Assembly (NCBI GenBank): GCA_030452025.1
Contig: JAKDNC010000028.1
Location: forward strand, 1-14,818
DNA from: Nocardioides sp.
Lineage (GTDB): Bacteria > Actinomycetota > Actinomycetes > Propionibacteriales > Nocardioidaceae
Direction of reading: 5' to 3'
DNA length: 14,818 bases
The position numbers and the translations under genes were made by a program. Below the pieces are notes generated by a model. The model was not told the origin of the DNA, did not search any database, and saw nothing but the letters and a program-made list of their open reading frames with translations. Below, in pieces: positions 6,578 to 14,300 of this stretch (its first letter is position 1; every line of letters begins with the position of its first letter).

Positions 6578-7776
6578 CCTCGACCCATGCGCAGCGCCTC
6601 TTCGATGGTGAGAGCTGGGTGGACGACGTCACGATCGTCGAGGACGGCGGCATGATCGTCAGCCTCCAGCAGGGTCATGCCGCTGGGGCGGACTCGGTGC
6701 CGACGGTCCTGCCCGGGCTGGTCGATTCCGGTGCCTGGATCGAGGGCTATGTCGAGGGGCCGCTCTCGGACGGACCGTTCTTCCCGGAGTCGTCGTTCTG
6801 CACGCTGTGCCGGGCTCATGGAGTGACTTCGGTCGTCGACCTCGGGGCCGGTGTCGGTGTCGCACGCTGGTTGTTGCATTCGCCGATGCTCAATGTGCTC
6901 TCGGCCATCGCACGTGTGTGCGACATCCCCACCCGACGCAGTGACCTGGTCGTCGATCCCACGGAGCTGGGAGAGGTCCTGGAGTGCCTGCAGACGCTGG
7001 GCGCGAGGTTGGTCTCGCTGGGCCTGTTCGACCCCGTCGACTCTTCGGAGAGGGCTTCGGTGCTGGCCCGACACGGGCCGGTGGTGGTGGGCCAGCACGT
7101 GGGGCATCGACCCCGTCCCTCGTTCCTGGTCCTCGGCGACGACCAGACGGTGCAGGCGGGCCTGGCCGCAGGATCCATGGTTGAGCCCCCGCGGGACGCG
7201 TTCGTGGCGCCGCAGCTGCTCGCCACCAGTCTGTGGACCGTCGACGGGATGCTGCGCGGCGGCGACGGAACCCAGGCCCGGCCTTTCCTTCCTTACATGA
7301 AGCACTTCGAGGGCGCGAGCAACTTCATGAGTCGACGGATTGCTCGCGACATCCTGACCAAGCTGTACGGCCATCAGCGTCCCGAGGACCTCGACGGTGG
7401 GATCGAAACGTCACTCGGGCGGGTGTCCTCCGATCGGATCCTGGCCGCGTCAGGGGCCGGAACCCCCGGCATCGTTCCCGGGCAGGCGATCTGGGACGAG
7501 CTGCTGCTCATCGAGAAGCTGAAGGGCACCGAGGGAGCTTTGCAGAGTGCGACCGCGAACGCCGCCGACGCGTATCCAGGCCTCGGCGCCGGGCGGGTGA
7601 AGGCCGGGTATCGCTGTGACCTGGCCCTTGTGGACGTGGTGCCGCAACCATGCCGGGTGGCGGACCTACGGGAACGTCTGCTCGGCGTGGTGGTGGGTGG
7701 AGAGCGCGAGGACATCACCGTCGAACGGTTGAGGATCAAGGAACTCTGCGCGACGGCAGACAGGAGAGCGATATGA
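6574..7776 (+). CDS. Amidohydrolase-family protein, probably lacking the metal site
   Basis: This 400-residue protein has the overall plan of imidazolonepropionase-type amidohydrolases. There is an N-terminal beta-sandwich half ending in VLPGLVDS (45-52), a barrel, AASGAGTPGIVPG (291-303), and the C-terminal ALQSATANAADAYPGLGAGRVKAGYRCDLALVD (322-354). Key residues are missing. The HxH after PGLVD is replaced by GAW (53-55), and the catalytic Asp that normally precedes AGTPG is Ser/Gly. Some histidines persist (QHVGH, 175-179). It may be a pseudoenzyme acting as scaffold or carrier, or may use an altered site. A precedent for an amidohydrolase in a YcaO pathway is BotAH of bottromycin, which keeps its metal site. 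ATG overlaps the CPBP stop, and its own TGA overlaps the YcaO ATG. Confidence 0.78.
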   Translation: MTSTHAQRLFDGESWVDDVTIVEDGGMIVSLQQGHAAGADSVPTVLPGLVDSGAWIEGYVEGPLSDGPFFPESSFCTLCRAHGVTSVVDLGAGVGVARWLLHSPMLNVLSAIARVCDIPTRRSDLVVDPTELGEVLECLQTLGARLVSLGLFDPVDSSERASVLARHGPVVVGQHVGHRPRPSFLVLGDDQTVQAGLAAGSMVEPPRDAFVAPQLLATSLWTVDGMLRGGDGTQARPFLPYMKHFEGASNFMSRRIARDILTKLYGHQRPEDLDGGIETSLGRVSSDRILAASGAGTPGIVPGQAIWDELLLIEKLKGTEGALQSATANAADAYPGLGAGRVKAGYRCDLALVDVVPQPCRVADLRERLLGVVVGGEREDITVERLRIKELCATADRRAI

Positions 7777-9227
7777 GGATCACCGCAGTTGCCGACGACC
7801 CCGGCGGGGCACTGCCCGCATCGATGACCGGGGACCCGCTGCGGGCAACCCGCGAGATGATGGCGCACGTCACCGCGATGTACGGCCCGGTTCTCCGGGC
7901 GTCGACCTTCATCGGCTCCGGCTCGTCCGCCGGTGGGGCCTACGCTGGGCACTCCGAGCTGGCTGACATGGATGGGCTGCTCCAGGACCTCTTCGGCCAG
8001 CCATCGATGGAGCCGGGAGTCAACGACACCCTCTTCGGTGGGGGCAAGGGTTTCTCCTTCGCCGGAACGTCGCTCTCGACGGTCGGGGAAGCGCTGGAGC
8101 GGGTCGTGGCGGGACTGGTCTCCACCTCGACCCACATGCCGAGCGAGCGACGCCTCGGTTCCTGGTCCGATCTCACCACCGACGGGTTCGCGTGCTTGCA
8201 CCCAACGCAGGTCACGACATTCAGCGAAGGGCAGTACGCCACCCCGCACTTCCTCTATGAACGGTTCGCCGAGGACACCGTGGTGCAGTGGATCCGTGGG
8301 CATCGCGCCATCTCTGGCGAAGAGGTCTGGGTGCCGGCCCAGCTGGTCGACATGGTGCACATCTACGACCCGGGGGAGGCCATCATCGGATACCCGGTCT
8401 CGGGTGGACTGAGTTGCCACATCTCCTACCGGGATGCGATCTATCACGGGATCACCGAAGTCGTGGAGCGCGATGCGGTCAATGTCTCGTGGTACACCGA
8501 CGCCAAGCCCCGGATCGTGGACCTCGACCACGTGACCAGGGGGTGCCTCGGCGACTTCGCCGACCGGATGGAGCTCGACCACTCGGCCTGCTACCTCCTG
8601 GAGCACTCCTCCGACGTGTGCAGTGCGAAGACATTCAGTGTCGTCGGCCTGCAGGACTGGCTACCCCGCCGCAAGTACTGCGCCGGCGGAGGCAGCGACT
8701 ACTCCAGCATCGACGCGGTGCACAAGGCTGCAGCTGAGTACGGCCAGACGCGGTCCACCCTGGCCCTGGCGAACGTGGCCCCCGGGTCGTCCGTCGGCCG
8801 GAGCGTGCGCACGATGTTCGATTGGGAAGAAGGGCGGCCGTTGAAGGAGATGACGCTGTTCTTCCAGGCGATCGGGTACTACGGATTGCCTGACAATGTG
8901 CCGCACCTCGAGCACTACATGTCGGGCGAGCGAGTCGCCGGTGAGGAGCTCTTCTCGGGCGATGAAGAGGCCGCCCGCGTGGAGATGCCGACGGCGCAGA
9001 AGCTGGACAAGTTGCTCGCGGAGTTGCAGAGCTCCGGCATCGACCCGGTGATTCTCGACTACTCACACCCTGACTGGCAGCAGTTGAGCGTCGTGAAGAT
9101 CTACATCCCCGAACTGACCACGCCCTTCCTGCAGTCTCGACCCATGTTGGGCCACCCCCGTCTCCACCACGTTCGAGACGACATCATTCGGGCCAACGGT
9201 GAGGTCCTTCCTCTCCCGTACCCATAG
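7773..9227 (+). CDS. YcaO cyclodehydratase (TOMM D protein, SagD-like)
   Basis: This 484-residue YcaO-domain enzyme activates peptide amides with ATP, letting Cys/Ser/Thr side chains of the precursor close to azolines. The ATP/Mg motifs are in order: GGGKGFSF...STVGEALERV (89-111), SGGLSCHISYRDAIYHGITE (210-229) continuing into VVERDAV, and AAAEYGQTRSTLALAN (319-334). The last five residues are PLPYP, matching the C-terminal PxPxP of azoline-forming YcaO proteins, which is needed for cyclodehydratase activity in studied examples. That favours azoline formation over amidation or thioamidation. It acts with the separate C protein encoded at 3341. ATG 7773 has AGGAG six bases upstream and overlaps the preceding stop. 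Its stop is followed at once by a perfect AGGAGGT for the ABC gene. Confidence 0.95.
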   Translation: MRITAVADDPGGALPASMTGDPLRATREMMAHVTAMYGPVLRASTFIGSGSSAGGAYAGHSELADMDGLLQDLFGQPSMEPGVNDTLFGGGKGFSFAGTSLSTVGEALERVVAGLVSTSTHMPSERRLGSWSDLTTDGFACLHPTQVTTFSEGQYATPHFLYERFAEDTVVQWIRGHRAISGEEVWVPAQLVDMVHIYDPGEAIIGYPVSGGLSCHISYRDAIYHGITEVVERDAVNVSWYTDAKPRIVDLDHVTRGCLGDFADRMELDHSACYLLEHSSDVCSAKTFSVVGLQDWLPRRKYCAGGGSDYSSIDAVHKAAAEYGQTRSTLALANVAPGSSVGRSVRTMFDWEEGRPLKEMTLFFQAIGYYGLPDNVPHLEHYMSGERVAGEELFSGDEEAARVEMPTAQKLDKLLAELQSSGIDPVILDYSHPDWQQLSVVKIYIPELTTPFLQSRPMLGHPRLHHVRDDIIRANGEVLPLPYP

Positions 9228-9232
9228 GAGGT
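9226..9232 (+). promoter_or_regulatory. Perfect Shine-Dalgarno AGGAGGT before the ABC ATPase gene
   Basis: AGGAGGT overlaps the YcaO stop. It is too far (26 bases) from ATG 9259 for normal use, but is five bases before an in-frame ATT at 9238. A weaker GAGGA (9244-9248) serves ATG 9259 with a 10-base gap. Either a rare ATT start adds seven residues, or the strong site is a relic or a ribosome-capture element. Confidence 0.5.
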
Positions 9233-9258
9233 GCCGCATTTCCGAGGACGCATCCGTC

Positions 9259-10158
9259 ATGAGAGTCGACGCGCTGAGCAAGGTCTACCAGGGGCGCACT
9301 GTGGTCAACGCCGTCGATCTTGAGCTCCAGCGTGGGCGTACGTACTTCCTGGTCGGGCCCAACGGCTGCGGGAAGACGACGACGATCGAGACGGCGGTCG
9401 GTCTGCGAGCGGGCTCCGCAGGCAGCGTGGAGATCCTGGGCAGCGACCCGAGGAGAGACAGCCGCGTGCTCGACCGGGTCCGCGTGACGCTGCAGGGCGC
9501 GTCCCTGCATCAACAGGTCAAGGTGCGCGAGCATTTCGAGTACCTGGCCGCGGTGTACGGCGAGGCGCGTGCTGCCGTGGAGCGTGTGGCCGACGGGTTC
9601 GGTCTCTCCGATCTCCTCGATCGCCGCTACGGACGTCTCAGTGGCGGACAGCAGCGCCGCGTGCAAGTGGCGGGATGCCTGTTCGGCACGAGTGAACTGA
9701 TAATTCTTGATGAACCCACGTCCGGCGTCGACCTCGAGAGCAGGCTGTCACTGTGGGCAGCGGTGCGATCGCACCTGGAGGGAACGCCGGCAACCCTGCT
9801 CGCCACCACACACGATCTCAATGAGGCCGAGGACTATGCGGACGAAGTGCTGGTGATGCGCTCTGGCGAAATCGTCGAGCAGGGTCGTCCGGCCGAGATC
9901 GTGTCGCGTTCCGAGCTCGTGGCAGTGCTCACCGGGCCCACTCGGGAGGTCGACCGGCTGCAGAGCGAACGCCCAGACACCACACGGCGGCGCCTCAGCG
10001 GGGATGCCGGGTCGGTGTCCCTGGGCTATTCCTGCAGGGAAGGGATGCGGCACGACGCCCAGTGGTTCGCCGACCGCGAAGTGGTCGTGGCAGAGCGTTC
10101 CCCGCGATTGAGTGATGCCTACCTGCTGACCTTTCCCGAAGGTCGTGATCCCACATGA
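9259..10158 (+). CDS. ABC transporter ATP-binding protein (TOMM exporter)
   Basis: This 299-residue ATPase has Walker A GPNGCGKTT (33-41), signature LSGGQ (127-131), Walker B LIILDEP (147-153) and the switch His in TTHD (185). The C-terminal 70 or so residues form an accessory region like those of drug/bacteriocin exporters of the CcmA/DrrA type. It pairs with the following permease through an ATGA overlap. The probable role is export of the mature azole peptide, comparable to SagG, and possibly self-resistance. I use ATG 9259; an alternative in-frame ATT at 9238 is better placed behind AGGAGGT. Confidence 0.92.
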   Translation: MRVDALSKVYQGRTVVNAVDLELQRGRTYFLVGPNGCGKTTTIETAVGLRAGSAGSVEILGSDPRRDSRVLDRVRVTLQGASLHQQVKVREHFEYLAAVYGEARAAVERVADGFGLSDLLDRRYGRLSGGQQRRVQVAGCLFGTSELIILDEPTSGVDLESRLSLWAAVRSHLEGTPATLLATTHDLNEAEDYADEVLVMRSGEIVEQGRPAEIVSRSELVAVLTGPTREVDRLQSERPDTTRRRLSGDAGSVSLGYSCREGMRHDAQWFADREVVVAERSPRLSDAYLLTFPEGRDPT

Positions 10159-10907
10159 GATCGTTCCTTTTGCTCTTCCGCAACCAGGCACTGGGGTTCA
10201 TCCGGGAACCTGCCGCCGCGGTCTTCAATCTCCTGGTGCCCTTCGTGATCGTCGTGATCCAGGCCCTGGCGCTGGGCACCCAGCAGATCGGGAACGACCT
10301 GCCCGGATATCGGGTGGTCGATGCGCTCCCGGTCAATGCCGGCGTGATGTTCGGGATAATCGTCGGTCTGTTCGGGATGGGCGTCGGCCTCGCCTCGATG
10401 ATCGAGAGTCGGGCGCTGGCTGGCTTCAGCCTGCGGCCCGGTGGGGTGAAGATGATCCTGCTCGCCTACGGTCTGGTCCTGCTCGTGATGGTCCTGCTGG
10501 GTTGGATCTTCTCGTGTCTTGCTCTCTGGCTCGGATGGGACATCCGCGCGCCCGACCACGCCGCGGTGGCGGTGCTCGTGCTGTTGCTCGGTGTGTGTGT
10601 GTTTCTGGCCCTCGGGGCCTGCATCGCTGCGGTCACCGGTAGCCCGCGAGGCGCGCAGGGCGTCTGCTCCGCGGTGTTCTTCCCGTTGCTGTTCCTCTCC
10701 GGTGCGGTCTTCCCCGTCGACACGTTCCCGTCGGCGCTGGAGCGGGTGTCGAGCTGGCTTCCGGGATACCGCTTCTCGGAGTTGCTCGCACCCACATGGG
10801 TGGAGGGCCAGTCATTCGACTGGGTGAGCCTGGCCTACCTCGTCGTCATGCTGGTGGTGGCGTCCTTCCTCGCGCAGCGGCTGCTTTTCAGGCGCGAAGA
10901 CGTCTGA
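10155..10907 (+). CDS. ABC-2 type transporter permease
   Basis: This 250-residue protein has about six membrane helices (around 22-40, 61-81, 101-125, 137-160, 169-188, 226-244). The conserved ABC-2 segment LLFLSGAVFPVDTFPSALERVSSWLPGYRFSELL (178-211) is present. It forms the membrane half of the exporter with the ATPase encoded just upstream (4-base overlap). There is one permease here, whereas streptolysin S loci usually have two (SagH, SagI), so it probably works as a homodimer. This is the last gene of the cluster; it converges on fadH with 15 bases between them. Confidence 0.92.
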   Translation: MRSFLLLFRNQALGFIREPAAAVFNLLVPFVIVVIQALALGTQQIGNDLPGYRVVDALPVNAGVMFGIIVGLFGMGVGLASMIESRALAGFSLRPGGVKMILLAYGLVLLVMVLLGWIFSCLALWLGWDIRAPDHAAVAVLVLLLGVCVFLALGACIAAVTGSPRGAQGVCSAVFFPLLFLSGAVFPVDTFPSALERVSSWLPGYRFSELLAPTWVEGQSFDWVSLAYLVVMLVVASFLAQRLLFRREDV

Positions 10908-10926
10908 GTTCGGCGTACGCCCTCAG
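10904..10926. terminator. Candidate bidirectional terminator between convergent operons
   Basis: CTGAG-TTC-GGC-GTAC-GCC-CTCAG can fold into a stem with a three-base bulge. The palindrome GGCGTACGCC is at its tip, and each gene's stop codon lies in one arm. No U-tract follows on either strand, so termination strength is uncertain. Confidence 0.3.
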
Positions 10927-12941
10927 AGCGCAGCCGCGGTGCGGGTCCCCTGTTCGATGGCCCGCTTGGCGTCCAGCTCCGCGGCCACGTCCGCGCCGCC
11001 GATCAAGTGCACGCCCTCGCGCGCGGCCAGGTCGTCGTACAACCCGCGCACAGACTCCTGGCCGGCGCAGAGCACCACGTGGTCGACGTCGAGGACCTCC
11101 GAGCTGACCGAGCCGTCGGGAGAGGTGACGGTGATGTGCAGGCCCGCATCGGAGACCTTGTCGTAGGAGACCCCCGGCACCATCGCGACGCCGGAGTCCT
11201 TCAACACCGCGCGGTGCGCCCAGCCGGAGGTCTTGGCCAGGTCCTTCCCGATGCGGGTGGTCTTGCGTTGCAGCAGGTGCACCTCCCGCATCGACGTCCG
11301 CGGCTTCTTCTCCTTCAGCCCGCCCACGTGCAGCGCCGGGTCGCCGACGCCCCAGTGGGCCATCCAGTCGTCGAGGTCGTCGGCCGGGTCGTGGGTGAGG
11401 AACGCGCTGACGTCCACGCCGATCCCGCCGGCGCCGATCACCGCGACCTTTCGGCCAGGCGTCACCGAGCCATTGAGGACCTGGTCGTAGGAGACCACCT
11501 TGGGGTGGTCGACGCCGGGGAATGACGGGATCCTCGGGGTGACGCCGGTGGCGACGATGACGTCGTCGAAGCCCTTCAGCAGCTCGGCAGTGGCCCTGGT
11601 CTCCAGGTGCACTTCGACCGAGAGGACCTCGAGCCGCCGACGGTAGTAGCGCAGCGTCTCGGCGAAGTCCTCCTTTCCGGGGACCTGCATCGCGAGGCGG
11701 AACTGGCCGCCGACCTCGCTGGATTTCTCGAGCAGCGTCACGGCAAAGCCCCGCTCGGCCGCGGAGACCGCGGCGGCGAGTCCGGCGGGTCCGGCGCCCA
11801 CGACAGCGACCTTCTTCGTCGTCCGCGTGGGCGAGAGCACCAGCGTGGTCTCACGACAGGCGCGCGGGTTGACCAGGCAGGAGGACTTCTTGTTCGCGAA
11901 GACGTGGTCCAGGCAGGCCTGGTTGCAGGCGATGCAGGTGTTGATCTCGTCCGCGCGGCCGGCGGCGGCCTTGTTCACGAACTCCGGGTCGGCCAGGAAC
12001 GGGCGTGCCATCGACACCAGGTCGGCGCCGTCGGAGGCGAGGATGTCCTCGGCCATCTCCGGGGAGTTGATTCGGTTCGACGCACAGACGGGTACGTCGA
12101 CCTCGGGCTTGAGACGCGCGGTCAGGCTGCGCCACGCGCCGGGCGGGACCTGAGTGATGATCGTCGGGACACGGGCCTCGTGCCAGCCGATGCCGGTGTT
12201 GAGCAGGTCGACGCCAGCCTCCTCCAACAGCTTGGCAAGGGCGACCACCTCGTCCCACGACTGGCCGCCCTCGACGAGGTCGAGCAGTGAGATGCGGTAG
12301 CCGATCATGAAGTCGGGGCCGACCAGCTCGCGGGTCCGTCGCACGATCTCGATCGGGAAGCGCATCCGCTTCTCGGACGTGCCGCCCCAGGCGTCGCTGC
12401 GATCGTTGGTTCGCGACGCGAGGAACTGGTTGATCAGGTAGCCCTCGGACCCCATGATCTCGACACCGTCGTAGCCGGACTTCTGGGCGAGTCGTGCGGA
12501 CTTCGCGAAGTCGGTCGCGGTCCGGTCGACCGCCTTCGTGGAGAGCGTGGACGGCTTGAAGGGCGTGATCGGGGACTTTCGGGTCGACGCTGAGACGCTG
12601 AACGGCGTGTACCCGTAGCGGCCCGCGTGCAGGATCTGCATCGCGATCGCGCCGCCGTGTTCATGCACGGCGTCGGTCACTGAGCGGTGTCGCGCGGCCT
12701 GCAGCCGGGTCGACATCTGCGAGCCGAAGGGCTTGAGCCAGCCGCGCACGTTGGGTGCGTAGCCACCGGTGATGATCAGGCCGGCACCGCCCTTGGCGCG
12801 CTCGGCGAAGTACGCGCTCAGCTTCGGGATGTCCCAGAAGCCGTCCTCGAGGCCGGTGTGCATCGAGCCCATGACGACCCGGTTGCGCAGCGTCGTAGCG
12901 CCGATGGTGATCGGCTCGAGGAGGTGGGGGTAGTCGCTCAT
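10923..12941 (-). CDS. fadH: NADPH-dependent 2,4-dienoyl-CoA reductase
   Basis: This 672-residue flavo-iron-sulfur enzyme has the same length as E. coli FadH. It reduces 2,4-dienoyl-CoA intermediates during beta-oxidation of polyunsaturated fatty acids. The N-terminal barrel binds FMN. Tyr168 (SEGYLINQF) and His254 (GIGWHEAR) match the catalytic Tyr and His of the E. coli enzyme. The 4Fe-4S ligands are Cys336, 339, 343 and 355 in CIACNQACLDHVF and SSCLVNPRAC. VAVVGAGPAGLAAA (378-391) starts the FAD domain, and a second GAGGIG motif lies in the NADPH domain. The ATG overlaps the padR-like stop (ATGA), so the regulator and enzyme are co-translated and that regulator probably controls this gene. 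Confidence 0.96.
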   Translation of the reverse strand: MSDYPHLLEPITIGATTLRNRVVMGSMHTGLEDGFWDIPKLSAYFAERAKGGAGLIITGGYAPNVRGWLKPFGSQMSTRLQAARHRSVTDAVHEHGGAIAMQILHAGRYGYTPFSVSASTRKSPITPFKPSTLSTKAVDRTATDFAKSARLAQKSGYDGVEIMGSEGYLINQFLASRTNDRSDAWGGTSEKRMRFPIEIVRRTRELVGPDFMIGYRISLLDLVEGGQSWDEVVALAKLLEEAGVDLLNTGIGWHEARVPTIITQVPPGAWRSLTARLKPEVDVPVCASNRINSPEMAEDILASDGADLVSMARPFLADPEFVNKAAAGRADEINTCIACNQACLDHVFANKKSSCLVNPRACRETTLVLSPTRTTKKVAVVGAGPAGLAAAVSAAERGFAVTLLEKSSEVGGQFRLAMQVPGKEDFAETLRYYRRRLEVLSVEVHLETRATAELLKGFDDVIVATGVTPRIPSFPGVDHPKVVSYDQVLNGSVTPGRKVAVIGAGGIGVDVSAFLTHDPADDLDDWMAHWGVGDPALHVGGLKEKKPRTSMREVHLLQRKTTRIGKDLAKTSGWAHRAVLKDSGVAMVPGVSYDKVSDAGLHITVTSPDGSVSSEVLDVDHVVLCAGQESVRGLYDDLAAREGVHLIGGADVAAELDAKRAIEQGTRTAAAL

Positions 12942-13495
12942 GGACGTCGTTCCTTCGTCGTGGTGCGGGTGTGGGCGTCGATGTAGTCGGTGAGCCAGTC
13001 GATCCAGAACCGCTCCAGGCGTACGCCGCCGCGGAGCACGAGACAGATGTCCAGCTCGCGGCCCTCGAGCAGATCGGGGTTCGGGTAGTCCTTGCTCTCC
13101 AGGAACTCGTAGAGGGAGAGTCGCTTCCTGTGGTCCTCCAGGCTCTCCCGGGCCTGCTCGATGATCGCCGCACGGTCGCCGTAGGACGCCCCGCGGATTT
13201 TCACCATCAACTCGCTCCGGATCGGATCCGTGACAGTCGGCTCCGCCAGCCAGCGTTCAAGCTCGAGTCGGCCGGGTTCGGTGACTGCGTAGACCTTCTT
13301 GTCGGGTCGGCCCTGTTGGGCCACGACCTCGCAGTGGACCCAGCCGTCGCCCTCCATCCGGCCGAGCACGCGGTAGATCTGCTGGTGGCTCGCGGTCCAG
13401 AAATACCCGATCGACTTGTCGAAGCGGTGGGTGAGGTCGAGTCCCGAGGCGGCCTGCTCGCTGAGCGAGACCAGCAGAGCGTGTTCGAGGGCCAT
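12938..13495 (-). CDS. PadR family transcriptional regulator
   Basis: This 185-residue protein has a PadR winged helix at residues 1-80. ALEHALLVSLSEQAASGLDL starts it, QQIYRVLGRMEGDGWVHCE holds the recognition helix and wing start, and GRPDKKVYAVTEPGRLELERWL ends it. A C-terminal Vir-like helical dimerisation region follows (about 88-175, with EQARESLEDHRKRLSLYEF). It is the first gene of an operon with fadH (4-base overlap). It is probably a repressor sensing an acyl-CoA or lipid-related ligand, though that ligand is inferred only from the neighbour. A perfect palindrome lies 22 bases upstream of its start and is a good autoregulatory operator. The ATG lacks a clear Shine-Dalgarno. Confidence 0.92.
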   Translation of the reverse strand: MALEHALLVSLSEQAASGLDLTHRFDKSIGYFWTASHQQIYRVLGRMEGDGWVHCEVVAQQGRPDKKVYAVTEPGRLELERWLAEPTVTDPIRSELMVKIRGASYGDRAAIIEQARESLEDHRKRLSLYEFLESKDYPNPDLLEGRELDICLVLRGGVRLERFWIDWLTDYIDAHTRTTTKERRP

Positions 13496-13517
13496 GTCCG
13501 GAAGTCTGCCCTACCTA

Positions 13518-13531
13518 TGCAACTCGTTGCA
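13518..13531. promoter_or_regulatory. Palindromic operator candidate upstream of padR-fadH
   Basis: TGCAAC-TC-GTTGCA is a perfect 6-2-6 palindrome, 22 bases upstream of the PadR-family start on the minus strand and inside the 68-base gap that must hold that operon's promoter. PadR proteins commonly repress their own operon by binding dyad sites of this kind. Binding by this protein is inferred. Confidence 0.55.
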
Positions 13532-13563
13532 ATGGGGCCTGGGTCACGTCGTCTCGGGTCACG

Positions 13564-13857
13564 TCACCTGGCGTCGGGCTCGACCAGGGCGCGCAGGGCG
13601 GCGACATGGGCGGCGTACGCCGCGCGGCCCTGCTTGGTCAGGGAGACCCATGTCCGCACCCGTCCGCGGCCGGTCGGTTTGCGCAACTCGACGTAGTCGG
13701 CCTCCTGGAGCACCTTGAGGTGCTTGCTGACCACCGAGTCGGCGACCGCGAGGAAGTCGCGCAGCACGCCGAACTCGACCTCGGTGGTGCCTTCGAGGAA
13801 GGCGCAGGTCCGCAGGCGTAGTGGCGCGTGGATGGTGTCGTTGAAACTCGCGCTCAT
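13564..13857 (-). CDS. Small winged-helix transcriptional regulator (MarR/ArsR-like)
   Basis: This 97-residue protein consists almost only of a winged helix of the HTH_27/MarR-like type. Helices are at about 9-20 and 28-40, the recognition helix is SVVSKHLKVLQEADYVEL (41-58), the wing is RKPTGRGRVRTWVSLT (59-74), and a last helix holds GRAAYAAHVAALRAL. No ligand or metal cysteines are visible (only Cys18). Its ATG overlaps the stop of the upstream membrane-protein gene (ATGA), so the two are coupled. Such one-domain regulators usually repress the operon they sit in; the repeats at 14294-14332 are the likely target. The reading frame stays open upstream, but that stretch is out of frame with the membrane protein and carries no recognisable domain. 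Confidence 0.88.
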   Translation of the reverse strand: MSASFNDTIHAPLRLRTCAFLEGTTEVEFGVLRDFLAVADSVVSKHLKVLQEADYVELRKPTGRGRVRTWVSLTKQGRAAYAAHVAALRALVEPDAR

Positions 13858-14300
13858 GGCTGGGACCGGAGGTGTTCGCGGTAGGCGCGATCGAAGCGGC
13901 GACCGATGGCGACGGTGAAGACGAAGACTGCCGCGGCGACGGCCCACACGATCCACTCGGGCCAGCCCTGCCAGCGGACCGTGCTGGTGAGAACCATCGC
14001 GATGAAGATGCTCAACCCGAGCGCCCAGGCATGGATTCGGGCCGGTCCCGCTTCGTTGCCGTTGATCCAGATCCCGGTCGCACGCCTGTACGCCGCCACC
14101 AGCAGGGCGCACCCGCCGAAGAACGGGAAGAGTGAGAGGAGGCGCCACACGTCGTGGTCGATCAGGCCGTAGGCGAGCGCCAGTCCCGCGACCAGTGCGC
14201 CCAGGGCGGGGTGATACCACCACGGGGTGATCAACCTGTCGGCCAGTGCGGCCCGGGCCTCGTGCAGGGATGTGAGGTCGTTCCGGCTATTGCTTTCCAT
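13854..14300 (-). CDS. Four-helix membrane protein of unknown function
   Basis: This 148-residue protein is not recognised. It has four hydrophobic segments (about 31-47, 51-70, 90-108, 116-133). A charged N-terminus (MESNSRNDLTSLHEARAALADRL) and a basic C-terminal tail (RRFDRAYREHLRSQ) are probably both cytoplasmic. It is the first gene of a two-gene operon with the small winged-helix regulator, an arrangement common for regulator/membrane-protein pairs that sense envelope or lipophilic stress; that role is a guess. The ATG lies inside an operator-like repeat, and no Shine-Dalgarno precedes it. With a -35-like TTGACT 32-37 bases upstream, transcription would begin about at the ATG, so a leaderless message is likely. 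Confidence 0.8.
   Translation of the reverse strand: MESNSRNDLTSLHEARAALADRLITPWWYHPALGALVAGLALAYGLIDHDVWRLLSLFPFFGGCALLVAAYRRATGIWINGNEAGPARIHAWALGLSIFIAMVLTSTVRWQGWPEWIVWAVAAAVFVFTVAIGRRFDRAYREHLRSQP

Noticed and set aside
7374..8606. Long open minus-strand frame opposite the amidohydrolase and YcaO genes
   Set aside because: Both plus-strand genes have clear family motifs here; the antisense frame has no recognisable domain.
11607..12290. Plus-strand open frame inside fadH
   Set aside because: fadH matches the E. coli enzyme throughout this stretch; the other strand is a shadow.
13858..14223. N-terminal extension of the winged-helix regulator
   Set aside because: It lies out of frame within the membrane-protein gene and is Arg/Pro-rich; ATG 13857 overlaps the membrane-protein stop in the usual coupled manner.
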